64,000 bases of DNA from Streptacidiphilus jeojiense (GTDB taxonomy: Bacteria; Actinomycetota; Actinomycetes; Streptomycetales; Streptomycetaceae), in the NCBI RefSeq assembly GCF_000719095.1, contig NZ_JOEH01000006.1, positions 248,001-312,000 on the forward strand. Direction: 5' to 3'. Both the position numbers and the translations under genes were made by a program. This document shows, piece by piece, positions 27,744 to 35,715 of the stretch (positions are counted from its first letter, which is position 1; every line of letters starts with the position of its first letter). The notes under the pieces are model-generated. The model saw only the letters and a list, made by a program, of their open reading frames with translations. It had not been told where the DNA came from and did not search any database.

Positions 27744-28793
27744 TCAAGGCGTCCCGGTGCTGGCCCGCAGCATCGGCTCGACCGGCAGCCGCAGCGTCCG
27801 CACCGGTCCGGACGGGCCGTCGTCCTGGCGGCCCAGTGCCAGGCCGACGGCCTCGGCGCCCATCTGCAGCAGCGGCATCCGCACCGTGGTCAGCGCCGGA
27901 GCGAGGTCCGCGGCCAGCGGGATGTCGTCGAATCCGGCGACGGCGATCCCGCCCGGGACGTCGATCCCGCGCTTGCGCAGCTCCGCGAGGACGCCGACCG
28001 CGCAGACGTCCGACAGCGCCAGCACCACATCCGGACGGCCCTGGTCCCGGTCCCGCCCCCCGGCGGCGCCGTCCAGCAGCCGGCCCACCGCCCCCCGTCC
28101 CCCGGCCCTGCTGAACTCGGCCTCCTCGACCCTGATCTGATCCATGGTCAGGCCGACCTCGGCCAGCGCGTCGGCGACCCCGGCGAGCCGCTCCGCCGAC
28201 ACCCGGAACCGCTCGGGCCCGGCGATCACGGCCGGTCGGCGGTAGCCCAGGTCGAGCAGGGCCCGGGTGAGCGCCGCCGCGCCGCCGCGGTTGTCGGGCA
28301 GGACGGTGTCGTACCCGTCGCCGTGGTCGCTCACGGCGGTGACGGCGCCGCCCTCGGCGCGGTAGAGCGAGAGCGCGGCGTCGATGGCGGCGGTCGCGCC
28401 CGGGTCGGTGTAGCCGGAACCCGCCAGCACGATCGCCCGCACCCGCTGGGCGTGCAGCATCCGGATGCAGCGCAGTTCGACCTCGGGGTCGCCGCCGGTG
28501 TTGAGGACCATGGTGAGCAGCCCGGCGTCGGCCGCCGTGTCGGTGGCGCCCTTGGCGAGGGCGCCGAAGTACGGGTCCGCGATGTCGTGCAGCAGCACCC
28601 CGATGGTCGCGGTGCTGGCCCTGGCGAGGGCCTGGGCGGGGGCGTTGGGGAGGTAGCCGAGCTCGTCGGCGCTGGCCCGGACCCGGGCGGCGAGCCCGTC
28701 GCCCACGGTGCGCGCGGAGCCGTTCAGCGCGCGGGAGGCCGTCGCCAGGGAGACCCCGGCATGGCGGGCCACCTGGCCCAGGGTCACCGCCAT
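27744..28793 (-). CDS. LacI family transcriptional repressor
   Basis: A 349-residue LacI/GalR regulator. The N-terminal helix-turn-helix reads VTLGQVARHAGVSLATASRALNG, and a hinge helix (PNAPAQALARA) follows at about residues 46-58. The rest is a periplasmic-binding-protein-like sensor domain (IGVLLHDIADPYFGALAKG, VLALSDVCAVGVLAELRKRGIDVPGGIAVAGFDDI). It is transcribed away from the three-gene sugar pathway, and near-identical palindromes lie upstream of that pathway and of the ThuA gene. It probably represses both until a sugar ligand binds. GGAGAGG precedes the ATG. Confidence 0.92.
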   Translation of the reverse strand: MAVTLGQVARHAGVSLATASRALNGSARTVGDGLAARVRASADELGYLPNAPAQALARASTATIGVLLHDIADPYFGALAKGATDTAADAGLLTMVLNTGGDPEVELRCIRMLHAQRVRAIVLAGSGYTDPGATAAIDAALSLYRAEGGAVTAVSDHGDGYDTVLPDNRGGAAALTRALLDLGYRRPAVIAGPERFRVSAERLAGVADALAEVGLTMDQIRVEEAEFSRAGGRGAVGRLLDGAAGGRDRDQGRPDVVLALSDVCAVGVLAELRKRGIDVPGGIAVAGFDDIPLAADLAPALTTVRMPLLQMGAEAVGLALGRQDDGPSGPVRTLRLPVEPMLRASTGTP

Positions 28794-28884
28794 GGTCTCC
28801 ACCTCTCCGATCGGACGAGTCGCCGTGCGCCGTGCCTGGTGCGCTGTGCGCTGTGTGAGGGGAAGGCTACCGGGTCCGAGGCTC

Positions 28885-28913
28885 TTGACCTCCTCGGCGC
28901 ACCGCTCTAGGTT
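28885..28913 (+). promoter_or_regulatory. promoter of the sugar pathway operon
   Basis: TTGACC at 28885-28890, a 17-base spacer and TAGGTT at 28908-28913 make a housekeeping-type promoter. The expected start, about 28920, coincides with the left edge of the LacI-type operator. Confidence 0.6.
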
Positions 28914-28920
28914 CAACCGT

Positions 28921-28936
28921 TGGAAAGCGCTTTCCA
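28921..28936. promoter_or_regulatory. perfect LacI-family operator
   Basis: TGGAAAGCGCTTTCCA is a perfect 16-base palindrome with the central CG typical of LacI-family sites. It covers the predicted transcription start of the Gfo/Idh operon, a classic repression position. Confidence 0.85.
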
Positions 28937-28961
28937 GCACTGGATACCCGGAAGGACAGAG

Positions 28962-30116
28962 ATGACGACCCGTAGGACCATCGGCATCGTGATGAACGGC
29001 GTGACCGGGAGGATGGGCTACCGGCAGCACCTGCTGCGCTCGATCCTGGCCATCCGGGAGCAGGGCGGCCTCCCGCTGGAGGACGGCACCCTGTTGTGGC
29101 CCGAGCCGATCCTGGTCGGCCGCAGCGAGGCCCGGCTGCGGGCCCTCGCCGAGCGCCACGGCCTGGAGCGCTGGACCACCTCGCTGGACGACGCCCTGGC
29201 CGACCCGATCACCGAGGTCTACTTCGACGCGCAGGTCACCCCGGCCCGGGAGAAGGCGCTGCGCACCGCCATCGCCGCCGGAAAGCACATCTACACCGAG
29301 AAGCCCACCGCCGAATCCCTGGAGGGCGCGCTCGACCTGGCCCGGTCGGCCCGCGAAGCCGGCGTCCGCAACGGCGTGGTGCAGGACAAGCTCTTCCTGC
29401 CGGGCCTGCTGAAGCTGAAGCGCCTGGTCGACAGCGGCTTCTTCGGCCGGATCCTCTCGGTCCGGGGCGAGTTCGGCTACTGGGTGTTTGAGGGCGACTG
29501 GCAGTCGGCCCAGCGCCCCTCCTGGAACTACCGCGCCGAGGACGGCGGAGGCATGATCCTCGACATGTTCCCGCACTGGCGCTACGTGCTGGACGAGATC
29601 GTCGCCCCGGTCCGCTCGGTCTACGCGCACAGCAGCACCCACATCCCGGAGCGCCGCGACGAGCAGGGCGCCGCCTACCCGGCCACCGCCGACGACGCGG
29701 CGTACGGGATCTTCGAGCTGGAGGGCGGCGTGGTCGCCCAGATCAACTCCTCCTGGGCGGTCCGGGTGGACCGCGACGAACTGGTCGAGTTCCAGGTGGA
29801 CGGGACCGAGGGCAGCGCCGTCGCCGGACTGCGCAACTGCCGCTACCAGCACCGGGTCGGCACCCCCAAGCCGGTGTGGAACCCCGACCTCGCGGCCACC
29901 GAGGACTTCCGCTCGCAGTGGCACCAGGTGCCGGACAACGAGGTGTTCGACAACGGCTTCAAGGTGCAGTGGGAGCTGTTCCTGCGCCATGTGGTCACCG
30001 GCTCGGACTACCACTGGGACCTGCTGGAGGGCGCCAAGGGCGTCCAGCTGGCCGAACTCGGGATGCGCTCGGCTCGCGAGGGCCGCCGCCTCGACGTCCC
30101 CGCACTGGAGCTGTGA
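28962..30116 (+). CDS. Gfo/Idh/MocA family sugar oxidoreductase
   Basis: A 384-residue NAD(P)-dependent dehydrogenase. The dinucleotide loop is unusual: IVMNGVTGRMGYRQH, closer to the DapB-type GxxGRMG than to the common GxGxxG. The catalytic EKP motif (YTEKPTAES, Lys114) is present, followed by the family C-terminal sheet domain. It probably oxidises a sugar, polyol or sugar acid to a keto compound. It is the first gene of a LacI-controlled operon: the next gene starts 8 bases later and the third overlaps the second. The ATG follows AAGGA. The longer reading from 28920 would start inside the operator and is unlikely. Confidence 0.9.
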   Translation: MTTRRTIGIVMNGVTGRMGYRQHLLRSILAIREQGGLPLEDGTLLWPEPILVGRSEARLRALAERHGLERWTTSLDDALADPITEVYFDAQVTPAREKALRTAIAAGKHIYTEKPTAESLEGALDLARSAREAGVRNGVVQDKLFLPGLLKLKRLVDSGFFGRILSVRGEFGYWVFEGDWQSAQRPSWNYRAEDGGGMILDMFPHWRYVLDEIVAPVRSVYAHSSTHIPERRDEQGAAYPATADDAAYGIFELEGGVVAQINSSWAVRVDRDELVEFQVDGTEGSAVAGLRNCRYQHRVGTPKPVWNPDLAATEDFRSQWHQVPDNEVFDNGFKVQWELFLRHVVTGSDYHWDLLEGAKGVQLAELGMRSAREGRRLDVPALEL

Positions 30117-30124
30117 GGCCCGCC

Positions 30125-31216
30125 ATGACCCACTCCTCCTCCGCTCCCTTCTCCTCCCGTACCGCCTATGCGGCCGCCCATGTGGTGGCCGACCCCTACG
30201 GCGGCAACGCGCCGGGCGCGCCCGCCGCCGTCGACTGGGACGCCACGCTCGCCTTCCGCCGCCACCTCTGGTCGCTGGGCTTCGGCGTCGCCGACGCCAT
30301 GGACACCGCCCAGCGCGGCATGGGCCTGGACTGGGCCGCCACCAGCGAGCTGATCGCCCGCAGTGGGGCCGAGGCAAGGGCCGTCGGCGGCCTGCTCGCC
30401 TGCGGCGCCGGCACCGACCACCTCCCGGCCGGCCCGGCCGCCGACCTGGCCTCGGTACAGGCGGGCTACGAGCAGCAGGTCGAGGCGGTCGAGGCCGCCG
30501 GCGCCCGGGTGATCCTGATGGCGAGCCGCCAACTCGCGGCCACCGCAACCGGACCCGGGGACTACCACCAGGTCTACGGCGCGCTGCTGCGGCAGACTCG
30601 CCAGCCGGTGATCCTGCACTGGCTCGGCACCATGTTCGACCCGGCCCTCGACGGCTACTGGGCCGGCCCGGGGGCCCGCCTGGACGCAGCGGCCGACAGC
30701 GTGCTCGCACTGATCAAGGAGCACGCCGACCGGATCGACGGGATCAAGGTCTCGCTGCTGGACGCCGACCGGGAGATCGCCCTGCGGGCCGCCCTCCCCG
30801 CCGGTGTCCGGCTCTACACCGGCGACGACTTCCACTACCCGGAGCTGATCCGGGGCGGCAGCGACGCCCTGCTCGGCGTGTTCGACCCGATCGCCGTCCC
30901 GGCCGCCGCGGCGCTGCGCGCCCTCGACGCGGGGGACACCGAGCGCTACCAGGAACTGCTGGCCCCCACCGTGCCGTTGGCCCGACACCTGTTCGCCGCG
31001 CCGACCTTCCAATACAAGACCGGCATCGTCTTCCTGGCCTGGTTGGCCGGGCACCAGGACCACTTCGGGATGGTGGCCGGTGCGCAGAGCGGACGCTCCG
31101 CCGTGCACCTGCTGGAGCTGCACCGCCTCGCCCTGGCCGCCGGGATCCTCCCCGACGAGGACCTGGCCGCCGCCCGACTGCGCCAGTACTGCGACCTGAT
31201 GGGAGTCGGCCGATGA
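30125..31216 (+). CDS. DUF993 family protein (dihydrodipicolinate synthase-like TIM barrel)
   Basis: A 363-residue protein of the DUF993 family, distantly related to DapA/NanA-type class I aldolases. The typical blocks are LWSLGFGVADAMDTAQRGMGLDW, the LACGAGTDHL segment, ILHWLGTMFDPAL, and IDGIKVSLLDAD, where Lys could be the Schiff-base residue. YTGDDFHYPELI and FQYKTGIVFLAWLAGHQDHFGMV follow. The precise reaction is not known. In this operon it stands between a dehydrogenase and an isomerase, so cleavage or dehydration of a keto sugar is plausible. It ends in an ATGA overlap with the next gene. Confidence 0.85.
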   Translation: MTHSSSAPFSSRTAYAAAHVVADPYGGNAPGAPAAVDWDATLAFRRHLWSLGFGVADAMDTAQRGMGLDWAATSELIARSGAEARAVGGLLACGAGTDHLPAGPAADLASVQAGYEQQVEAVEAAGARVILMASRQLAATATGPGDYHQVYGALLRQTRQPVILHWLGTMFDPALDGYWAGPGARLDAAADSVLALIKEHADRIDGIKVSLLDADREIALRAALPAGVRLYTGDDFHYPELIRGGSDALLGVFDPIAVPAAAALRALDAGDTERYQELLAPTVPLARHLFAAPTFQYKTGIVFLAWLAGHQDHFGMVAGAQSGRSAVHLLELHRLALAAGILPDEDLAAARLRQYCDLMGVGR

Positions 31217-32043
31217 CCGGCAGCACCACCGAGGGCATCGAACGCCTCTCGCTGAACCAGATGACCACCCGGGGCTGGTCCCTGGCGGAGGCCGTACGCG
31301 GCTGCGCGGAGGCAGGCATCGGCGGGATCGGGGTGTGGCGGGACAGGGTCGAGGAGGCGGGCGGTGCCGTCGCCGCCGCGAAGCTGGTCCATGACGCCGG
31401 ACTGAGCGTCAGCAGCCTCTGCCGGGGCGGGTTCTTCACCACCCCGGGTGCGATCGAGGACAACCGCCGCGCCATCGAGGAGGCCGCCGCGCTGGGCACC
31501 GACACCCTGGTGCTGGTCTGCGGCGGACTGCCGGAGGGCAGCCGGGACCTGGTCGGCGCCCGCGAGCAGGTCCGGGACGCCCTCGGCGAGTTGGCCCCGT
31601 ACGCCGGGGAGCACGGCGTGCGGCTGGCCGTGGAACCGCTGCACCCGATGTTCTGCGCCGACCGGGCCGTGGTGTCCACCCTCGCCCAGGCGCTGGACCT
31701 GGCCGAGCAGTTCCCGGTGGAGCAGGTCGGCGTGGTGGTCGACAGCTACCACGTCTGGTGGGACCCGGAGCTGTACCAGCAGATCGACCGCGCCGGTGCC
31801 CGGATCGCGGCCTACCAGGTCTGCGACTGGACCCTGCCGCTGCCCGCCGACGCCCTGCTCGGCCGGGGCCACGTCGGCGACGGCGTGATCGACTTCCCGC
31901 CGCTCAGCCGGGCGGTGGCCGCGGCCGGCTACACCGGCTGGATCGAGGTCGAGCTGTTCAACCAGGAAGTCTGGGACGCCCCGGGCGAACTGACCCTGTG
32001 TCGGATGATCGAGCGGCATCGCGAACACGTGGCGCTGCGATGA
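31213..32043 (+). CDS. sugar phosphate isomerase/epimerase (AP endonuclease 2-like barrel)
   Basis: A 276-residue TIM-barrel protein of the xylose-isomerase-like AP_endonuc_2 family. Metal-binding side chains fit VEPLHPMF (Glu), VVDSYHVWWD (Asp, His), YQVCDWTLP and RGHVGDGVIDFPPL, ending WIEVELFNQEVW (Glu). Members isomerise or epimerise keto sugars and inositol derivatives. It overlaps the DUF993 gene by 4 bases (ATGA), so translation is coupled. With the Gfo/Idh enzyme it makes a plausible oxidise-isomerise-cleave route for an unidentified sugar. Confidence 0.88.
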   Translation: MTGSTTEGIERLSLNQMTTRGWSLAEAVRGCAEAGIGGIGVWRDRVEEAGGAVAAAKLVHDAGLSVSSLCRGGFFTTPGAIEDNRRAIEEAAALGTDTLVLVCGGLPEGSRDLVGAREQVRDALGELAPYAGEHGVRLAVEPLHPMFCADRAVVSTLAQALDLAEQFPVEQVGVVVDSYHVWWDPELYQQIDRAGARIAAYQVCDWTLPLPADALLGRGHVGDGVIDFPPLSRAVAAAGYTGWIEVELFNQEVWDAPGELTLCRMIERHREHVALR

Positions 32044-32062
32044 GAGTCGTCCTCCGACGCTC

Positions 32063-32091
32063 TTGACGGTCCGGCACGGGCTCAGTACGGT
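32063..32091 (+). promoter_or_regulatory. promoter of the GH9 gene
   Basis: TTGACG at 32063-32068, 17 bases, then TACGGT at 32086-32091. The start would fall near 32098, inside the left arm of the inverted repeat at 32094-32136. Confidence 0.6.
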
Positions 32092-32093
32092 TC

Positions 32094-32136
32094 CGAAACA
32101 AGTAAGGAAAGTTAACTAACTGACAGACTTGTTTCG
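32094..32136. promoter_or_regulatory. spaced inverted repeat over the GH9 transcription start
   Basis: Arms CGAAACAAGT (32094-32103) and ACTTGTTTCG (32127-32136) are perfect 10-base complements with a 23-base, AT-rich centre that holds AGGAAAGTTAACTAAC. The position suits an operator or a leader hairpin. The cognate regulator is unknown. Confidence 0.55.
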
Positions 32137-32154
32137 TGTCCCGAGGAGCTCCGC

Positions 32155-34095
32155 ATGGGATCGCCGACCCGAAGAAGAGCCCTGCTGGCAGCCGTCGCCA
32201 CGGCCGGGCTGGCGGCGGCGCTGGTGCCGCTGACCTCCGCGCAGGCCGCGACCACCGGCCTGCTGCGCGTCGACCAGGTGGGCTACGCACCCGGCGACAC
32301 GAAGATCGCCTATCTGATGACCAGCGCCGCCGTGACGGGGGAGACCTACAAGGTCCTCAACTCCGCCGGCTCCACCGTCGCCAGCGGAAAGGTCGGCAGC
32401 GCCAGCCGCGGCAACTGGAACTCCGCCTACCCCGACGTCTACCCCGTCGACTTCTCGTCGGTGCGTACCGCCGGCAGCTACCACATCGTCACCAGTGGTG
32501 CGGCAAGCGCTACTTCGCCCACGTTCAAGGTCGAGTCCGCCGCCAAGCTCTACGGCACCCTGGTCGCCGACGGCGTCAACTTCTACCAGAACCAGCGGGA
32601 CGGCTCCGACGTCATCCCCGGGGCGCTCAAGCGGAAGCCGGCGCACCTCAACGACAGGTCCGCGACCGTCTACAAGCTGCCGAACTTCGACACCAGCAGC
32701 GACAACGGCGACATCATCAAGGACAGCTCGCTGACGAGGATCGGCGGCCCGGTCGACGTCTCCGGCGGCTGGTTCGACGCCGGCGACTACCTGAAGTTCA
32801 CCTTCACCACCGCCTACGCCGACGACCTGCTCTACGCCTCGGCCCGGGCCCTGGGCAGCAGCGCGCCCGCGTCGCTCCCGGCCGAGGCGAAGTACGGCAC
32901 CACATGGCTGAACAAGATGTGGAACGCCGGCACCAAGACGCTCTACCTCCAGGTCGGCATCGGCAGCGGCAACGCCTCCGGGTCCTTCCTCGGCGACCAC
33001 GACCTTTGGCGGCTGCCGCAGGTCGACGACTCCGACACCGCGAGCGCCGACAAGTACGCCGCCAGGAACCGCCCGGTCTTTGAAGCCGCAGCACCCGGCG
33101 CCAAGATCGACCCGGACATCGTGGGCCGGGTCGCCGCCTCCTTCGCACTCGCCGCCCAGGCCGACGCCGCCTCCGGCGACACCGCGGGCGCCACCACCGA
33201 ACTCGCCTACGCGACCTCCCTCTACGCGCAGGCCAACACCAAGCCGGGCAGCACCCTGGAGACGGCAGCGCCCGACGCCTACTACCCGGAGTCCATCTGG
33301 CACGACGCGATGGAACTGGGAGCGACCGAGATCGCCCTGGCCCAGCAGGCCCTGGGCCGGTCCAGGGCGACCTACCTGCCCTACCTCACCCAGGCGGCGA
33401 CCTGGGCCAAGGACTACATCGCGAGCGACTCGGGCAAGGACACCCTCAACCTCTACGACGTCAGCGCCCTCGCCCACGCCGACCTGGTCAGCGCGATAGC
33501 TGCGGCGGGCAGCCCGAGCGGCCTGGCCGTCACCAAGGCCGGCCTGGTGGCCGACCTCAAGGCCCAGGTCGCCTCGGCCGCCAAGACCTCGGCGGCCGAC
33601 ATCTTCCGTGCCGGCGGCGACTACACCAACTTCGACGTCGACTCGCACAGCTTCGGCTTCATCTCCACCGAGGCCCTCTATCGCAAGGTCAGCGGCGACA
33701 GCCGGTACGCCGCCTTCGCGGGGGAGCAGCGCGACTGGCTGCTCGGCGGCAACGCCTGGGGCACCAGCTTCATGGTCGGCGCCGGCACCACCTTCCCGGA
33801 CTGCACCGGTTCGCAGATCCCCAACCTCTCCGGCTCCACCAACGGCTCCGCGCCGATCGACACCGGCTCGGTCGTCAACGGCCCCAACGGGACCGACAAC
33901 TTCACCGGAGGTCTCGGCGACCTGCAGGACGGCATGAAGAAGTGCGAGCACGACTCGTACACCGCCTTCACCGGCCACGGCGGCGAGTACGTGGACGACG
34001 TCCGCTCCTGGCAGTCCAGCGAGCAGGCGCTCGACATGACCGGCAGCGCGGTCCTGGCCAGTGCCCTGCAGTCGGCAGCGGCCGGGACCCGCTAG
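32155..34095 (+). CDS. secreted glycoside hydrolase family 9 enzyme
   Basis: A 646-residue secreted GH9 protein without a carbohydrate-binding module. A signal peptide (residues 1-31, PTRRRALLAAVA, possibly twin-arginine) is followed by an Ig-like N-terminal domain (LLRVDQVGYAPGDTKIAYLM, to about 125) and the (alpha/alpha)6 catalytic domain. GGWFDAGDYLKF supplies Asp208 and Asp211, and SWQSSEQALDMTGSAV supplies the proton donor Glu623. GH9 enzymes cleave beta-1,4-glucans such as cellulose or related chains. The ATG follows GAGGAG. Its TAG stop shares the tetranucleotide CTAG with the stop of the convergent HNH gene. Confidence 0.92.
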   Translation: MGSPTRRRALLAAVATAGLAAALVPLTSAQAATTGLLRVDQVGYAPGDTKIAYLMTSAAVTGETYKVLNSAGSTVASGKVGSASRGNWNSAYPDVYPVDFSSVRTAGSYHIVTSGAASATSPTFKVESAAKLYGTLVADGVNFYQNQRDGSDVIPGALKRKPAHLNDRSATVYKLPNFDTSSDNGDIIKDSSLTRIGGPVDVSGGWFDAGDYLKFTFTTAYADDLLYASARALGSSAPASLPAEAKYGTTWLNKMWNAGTKTLYLQVGIGSGNASGSFLGDHDLWRLPQVDDSDTASADKYAARNRPVFEAAAPGAKIDPDIVGRVAASFALAAQADAASGDTAGATTELAYATSLYAQANTKPGSTLETAAPDAYYPESIWHDAMELGATEIALAQQALGRSRATYLPYLTQAATWAKDYIASDSGKDTLNLYDVSALAHADLVSAIAAAGSPSGLAVTKAGLVADLKAQVASAAKTSAADIFRAGGDYTNFDVDSHSFGFISTEALYRKVSGDSRYAAFAGEQRDWLLGGNAWGTSFMVGAGTTFPDCTGSQIPNLSGSTNGSAPIDTGSVVNGPNGTDNFTGGLGDLQDGMKKCEHDSYTAFTGHGGEYVDDVRSWQSSEQALDMTGSAVLASALQSAAAGTR

Positions 34096-35360
34096 GCGGC
34101 CGGAGCAGCATGGTCGCTGTAGGTGTGGCCGGTGGGGGCGGTCCAGGTGACGGTGCCGGTTTCGGGCTGGTAGCCGATGTGCCAGCCGGCGCGGTGCTTG
34201 GTGAGGTGGTGTCGGCGGCAGAGGGGGATGAGGTTGTCGGGGGTGGTCAGGCCGCCGGTGTGGGGGTTGGTGTGGTTGAAGGGGGTGACGTGGTCCAGGT
34301 CGCAGTGGCGGGAGGGGCGGGTGCAGCCGGGGAAGCGGCAGTGGGGGTCGCGGGCGGTCACGTGGCGGGTGACCTCGGTGGTGGGGCGGTAGGTGGTGGG
34401 GTCGGTTTTGAGGATCTGGCCGGTGGTGGGGTGGGTGAGCAGGCGGCGCCAGATGCTGCCGGGGCGGGTGGCCAGTGCTCGGGCCTGGGTCGGGGTGATG
34501 GGGCCGTGGCCCTGGAGGTCGGCGGGGTGGTCGGCGGTGCCGATCAGGGTGTCGTAGGGGACGGTCACGATGATGGTCGGGGCAGGAGCGGTTGAGGTTG
34601 TCCCCGTTTTGGAGACAAGTTCGACCAGGGCGTCGGCGCAGCGTTGCGGCAGGGTGCGGCCGTCGGGGTTGAGGGTGTGGGCGTGGGCGGTGACGGCGGC
34701 GTCGACCAGGGCGGCGTCGCCTGCGGTGAGCAGGGCGCCGTACCAGGCCATGCCCTCGGGGTGGGGCTGCAGGGTGGTGCGCCGGTCCTCCTGGGCGCGG
34801 GTGTGGCGTTGTTCGGCGCCGGCCGGGTCGGCCTTGATCACCGCGCGGCTGATCGCCTTACGCGCCGCGCCCACCGTCTGGGTCGGGAGCTTGGGTAGGA
34901 CCAGGGCCTCCACGCGGGTGGCGGTCTCGTCGTCGAGGGCGGCGGTGTGTTCCAGCAGGGCTTTGAGGTGCATGATCTGCACCTGGCCCTGGGCCAGCAG
35001 CCCCACAGCGGTTGGGAACCGGCTCGTGAGCTGCTGGGCCTCGACCAGGCGTCCACGCGCGGTGTCCGGGGAGATCCGCAGCGCACAGGCGACCTGCTCC
35101 TGGGTCTCCAGGAAATCCCCCAACGCATCCGGCCGTCCGGGGATGCAGGTCAGCGGCTGCTCCTGCAGTCCGGCGAGCATGGCGATCTGTACGGCCTCCA
35201 GCCAGCACCGCGCCCGCGCCACCGCCACCAGCGCATCGATCCGCGCCGTCGCCGACAACCCCAGCCCCTCCAACGCGGCGATCCCGGCCACACTCTCCGC
35301 GCCGGGCACCGCCCGCGCCAACCCCGCCGCCCGGACGTTCACGTCCTCGAACCGGTCCAT
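34092..35360 (-). CDS. HNH endonuclease of the DUF222 / 13E12 family
   Basis: A 422-residue protein with an N-terminal DUF222 domain (about 10-300, ALRISPDTARGRLVEAQQL) and a C-terminal HNH nuclease. The nuclease has zinc-type CRFPGCTRPSRHC, then DLDHVTPFNHTNPHTGGLTTPDNLIPLCRRHH split over the active site (D-H, N, H). These genes occur in many copies in actinobacteria and their biological role is unclear. The ATG at 35360 is chosen because the GTG at 35369 lies only 2 bases past GGAGG. The upstream side carries one copy of the 117-base dispersed repeat described below. Confidence 0.88.
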   Translation of the reverse strand: MDRFEDVNVRAAGLARAVPGAESVAGIAALEGLGLSATARIDALVAVARARCWLEAVQIAMLAGLQEQPLTCIPGRPDALGDFLETQEQVACALRISPDTARGRLVEAQQLTSRFPTAVGLLAQGQVQIMHLKALLEHTAALDDETATRVEALVLPKLPTQTVGAARKAISRAVIKADPAGAEQRHTRAQEDRRTTLQPHPEGMAWYGALLTAGDAALVDAAVTAHAHTLNPDGRTLPQRCADALVELVSKTGTTSTAPAPTIIVTVPYDTLIGTADHPADLQGHGPITPTQARALATRPGSIWRRLLTHPTTGQILKTDPTTYRPTTEVTRHVTARDPHCRFPGCTRPSRHCDLDHVTPFNHTNPHTGGLTTPDNLIPLCRRHHLTKHRAGWHIGYQPETGTVTWTAPTGHTYSDHAAPAA

Positions 35361-35715
35361 CCCGACCACCCCCTCCAGGTGCTCCGTACACCCCTGATTC
35401 TATCCTGACCCACCGTCAAAACCCTCACCGATAGGGCCCCTGACCTGCATGAACGGTTGCAAGTCGAACCTCCGCACGCCCACCGAAAGCGCTCTTTGTC
35501 CGAGGCCCAACCTGTCCCCGAAACCGGGACAAGCCCGCCCCCTCGTGGTTGCCGCGAGCGCGAGCGAGCCACCCCGGCCGTGCATGGACCTTCGTGCCCC
35601 ACGGAGATGACGGTGGTTCAGTTGGAGCAGACACGCACGGGTTGCACGCTCCCTGGAAGGGGGCTCGGTCGCCGGCAGACCGGCGGGGGTCACCCAGGAC
35701 TGACGCCAGGGTGAC
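35361..35715. other. 355-base gene-free gap holding dispersed repeat copy A
   Basis: No convincing gene lies here; the short open frames lack ribosome sites. The main content is the repeat at 35551-35667. The right side near 35400-35460 is relatively AT-rich and probably holds the HNH promoter (a TAGAAT is visible on the minus strand). Confidence 0.6.
35551..35667 (-). repeat. dispersed intergenic repeat, copy A
   Basis: Read on the minus strand, these 117 bases align without gaps to 58842-58958 on the plus strand, with about 84 matches by hand count (72%). Anchors in order are CGAGCCCCC, CGTGCGTGT, CTCCGTGGGGCAC and a 25-base block beginning GGGGTGGCTCGCT that matches in 23 positions. Differences do not follow codon positions, so it is probably not coding. 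Confidence 0.75.

Noticed and set aside
34092..35360. HNH gene as a homing endonuclease or part of a defence system
   Set aside because: DUF222-HNH proteins are widespread multi-copy actinobacterial genes, and the neighbours (GH9, phosphatase) give no defence context.
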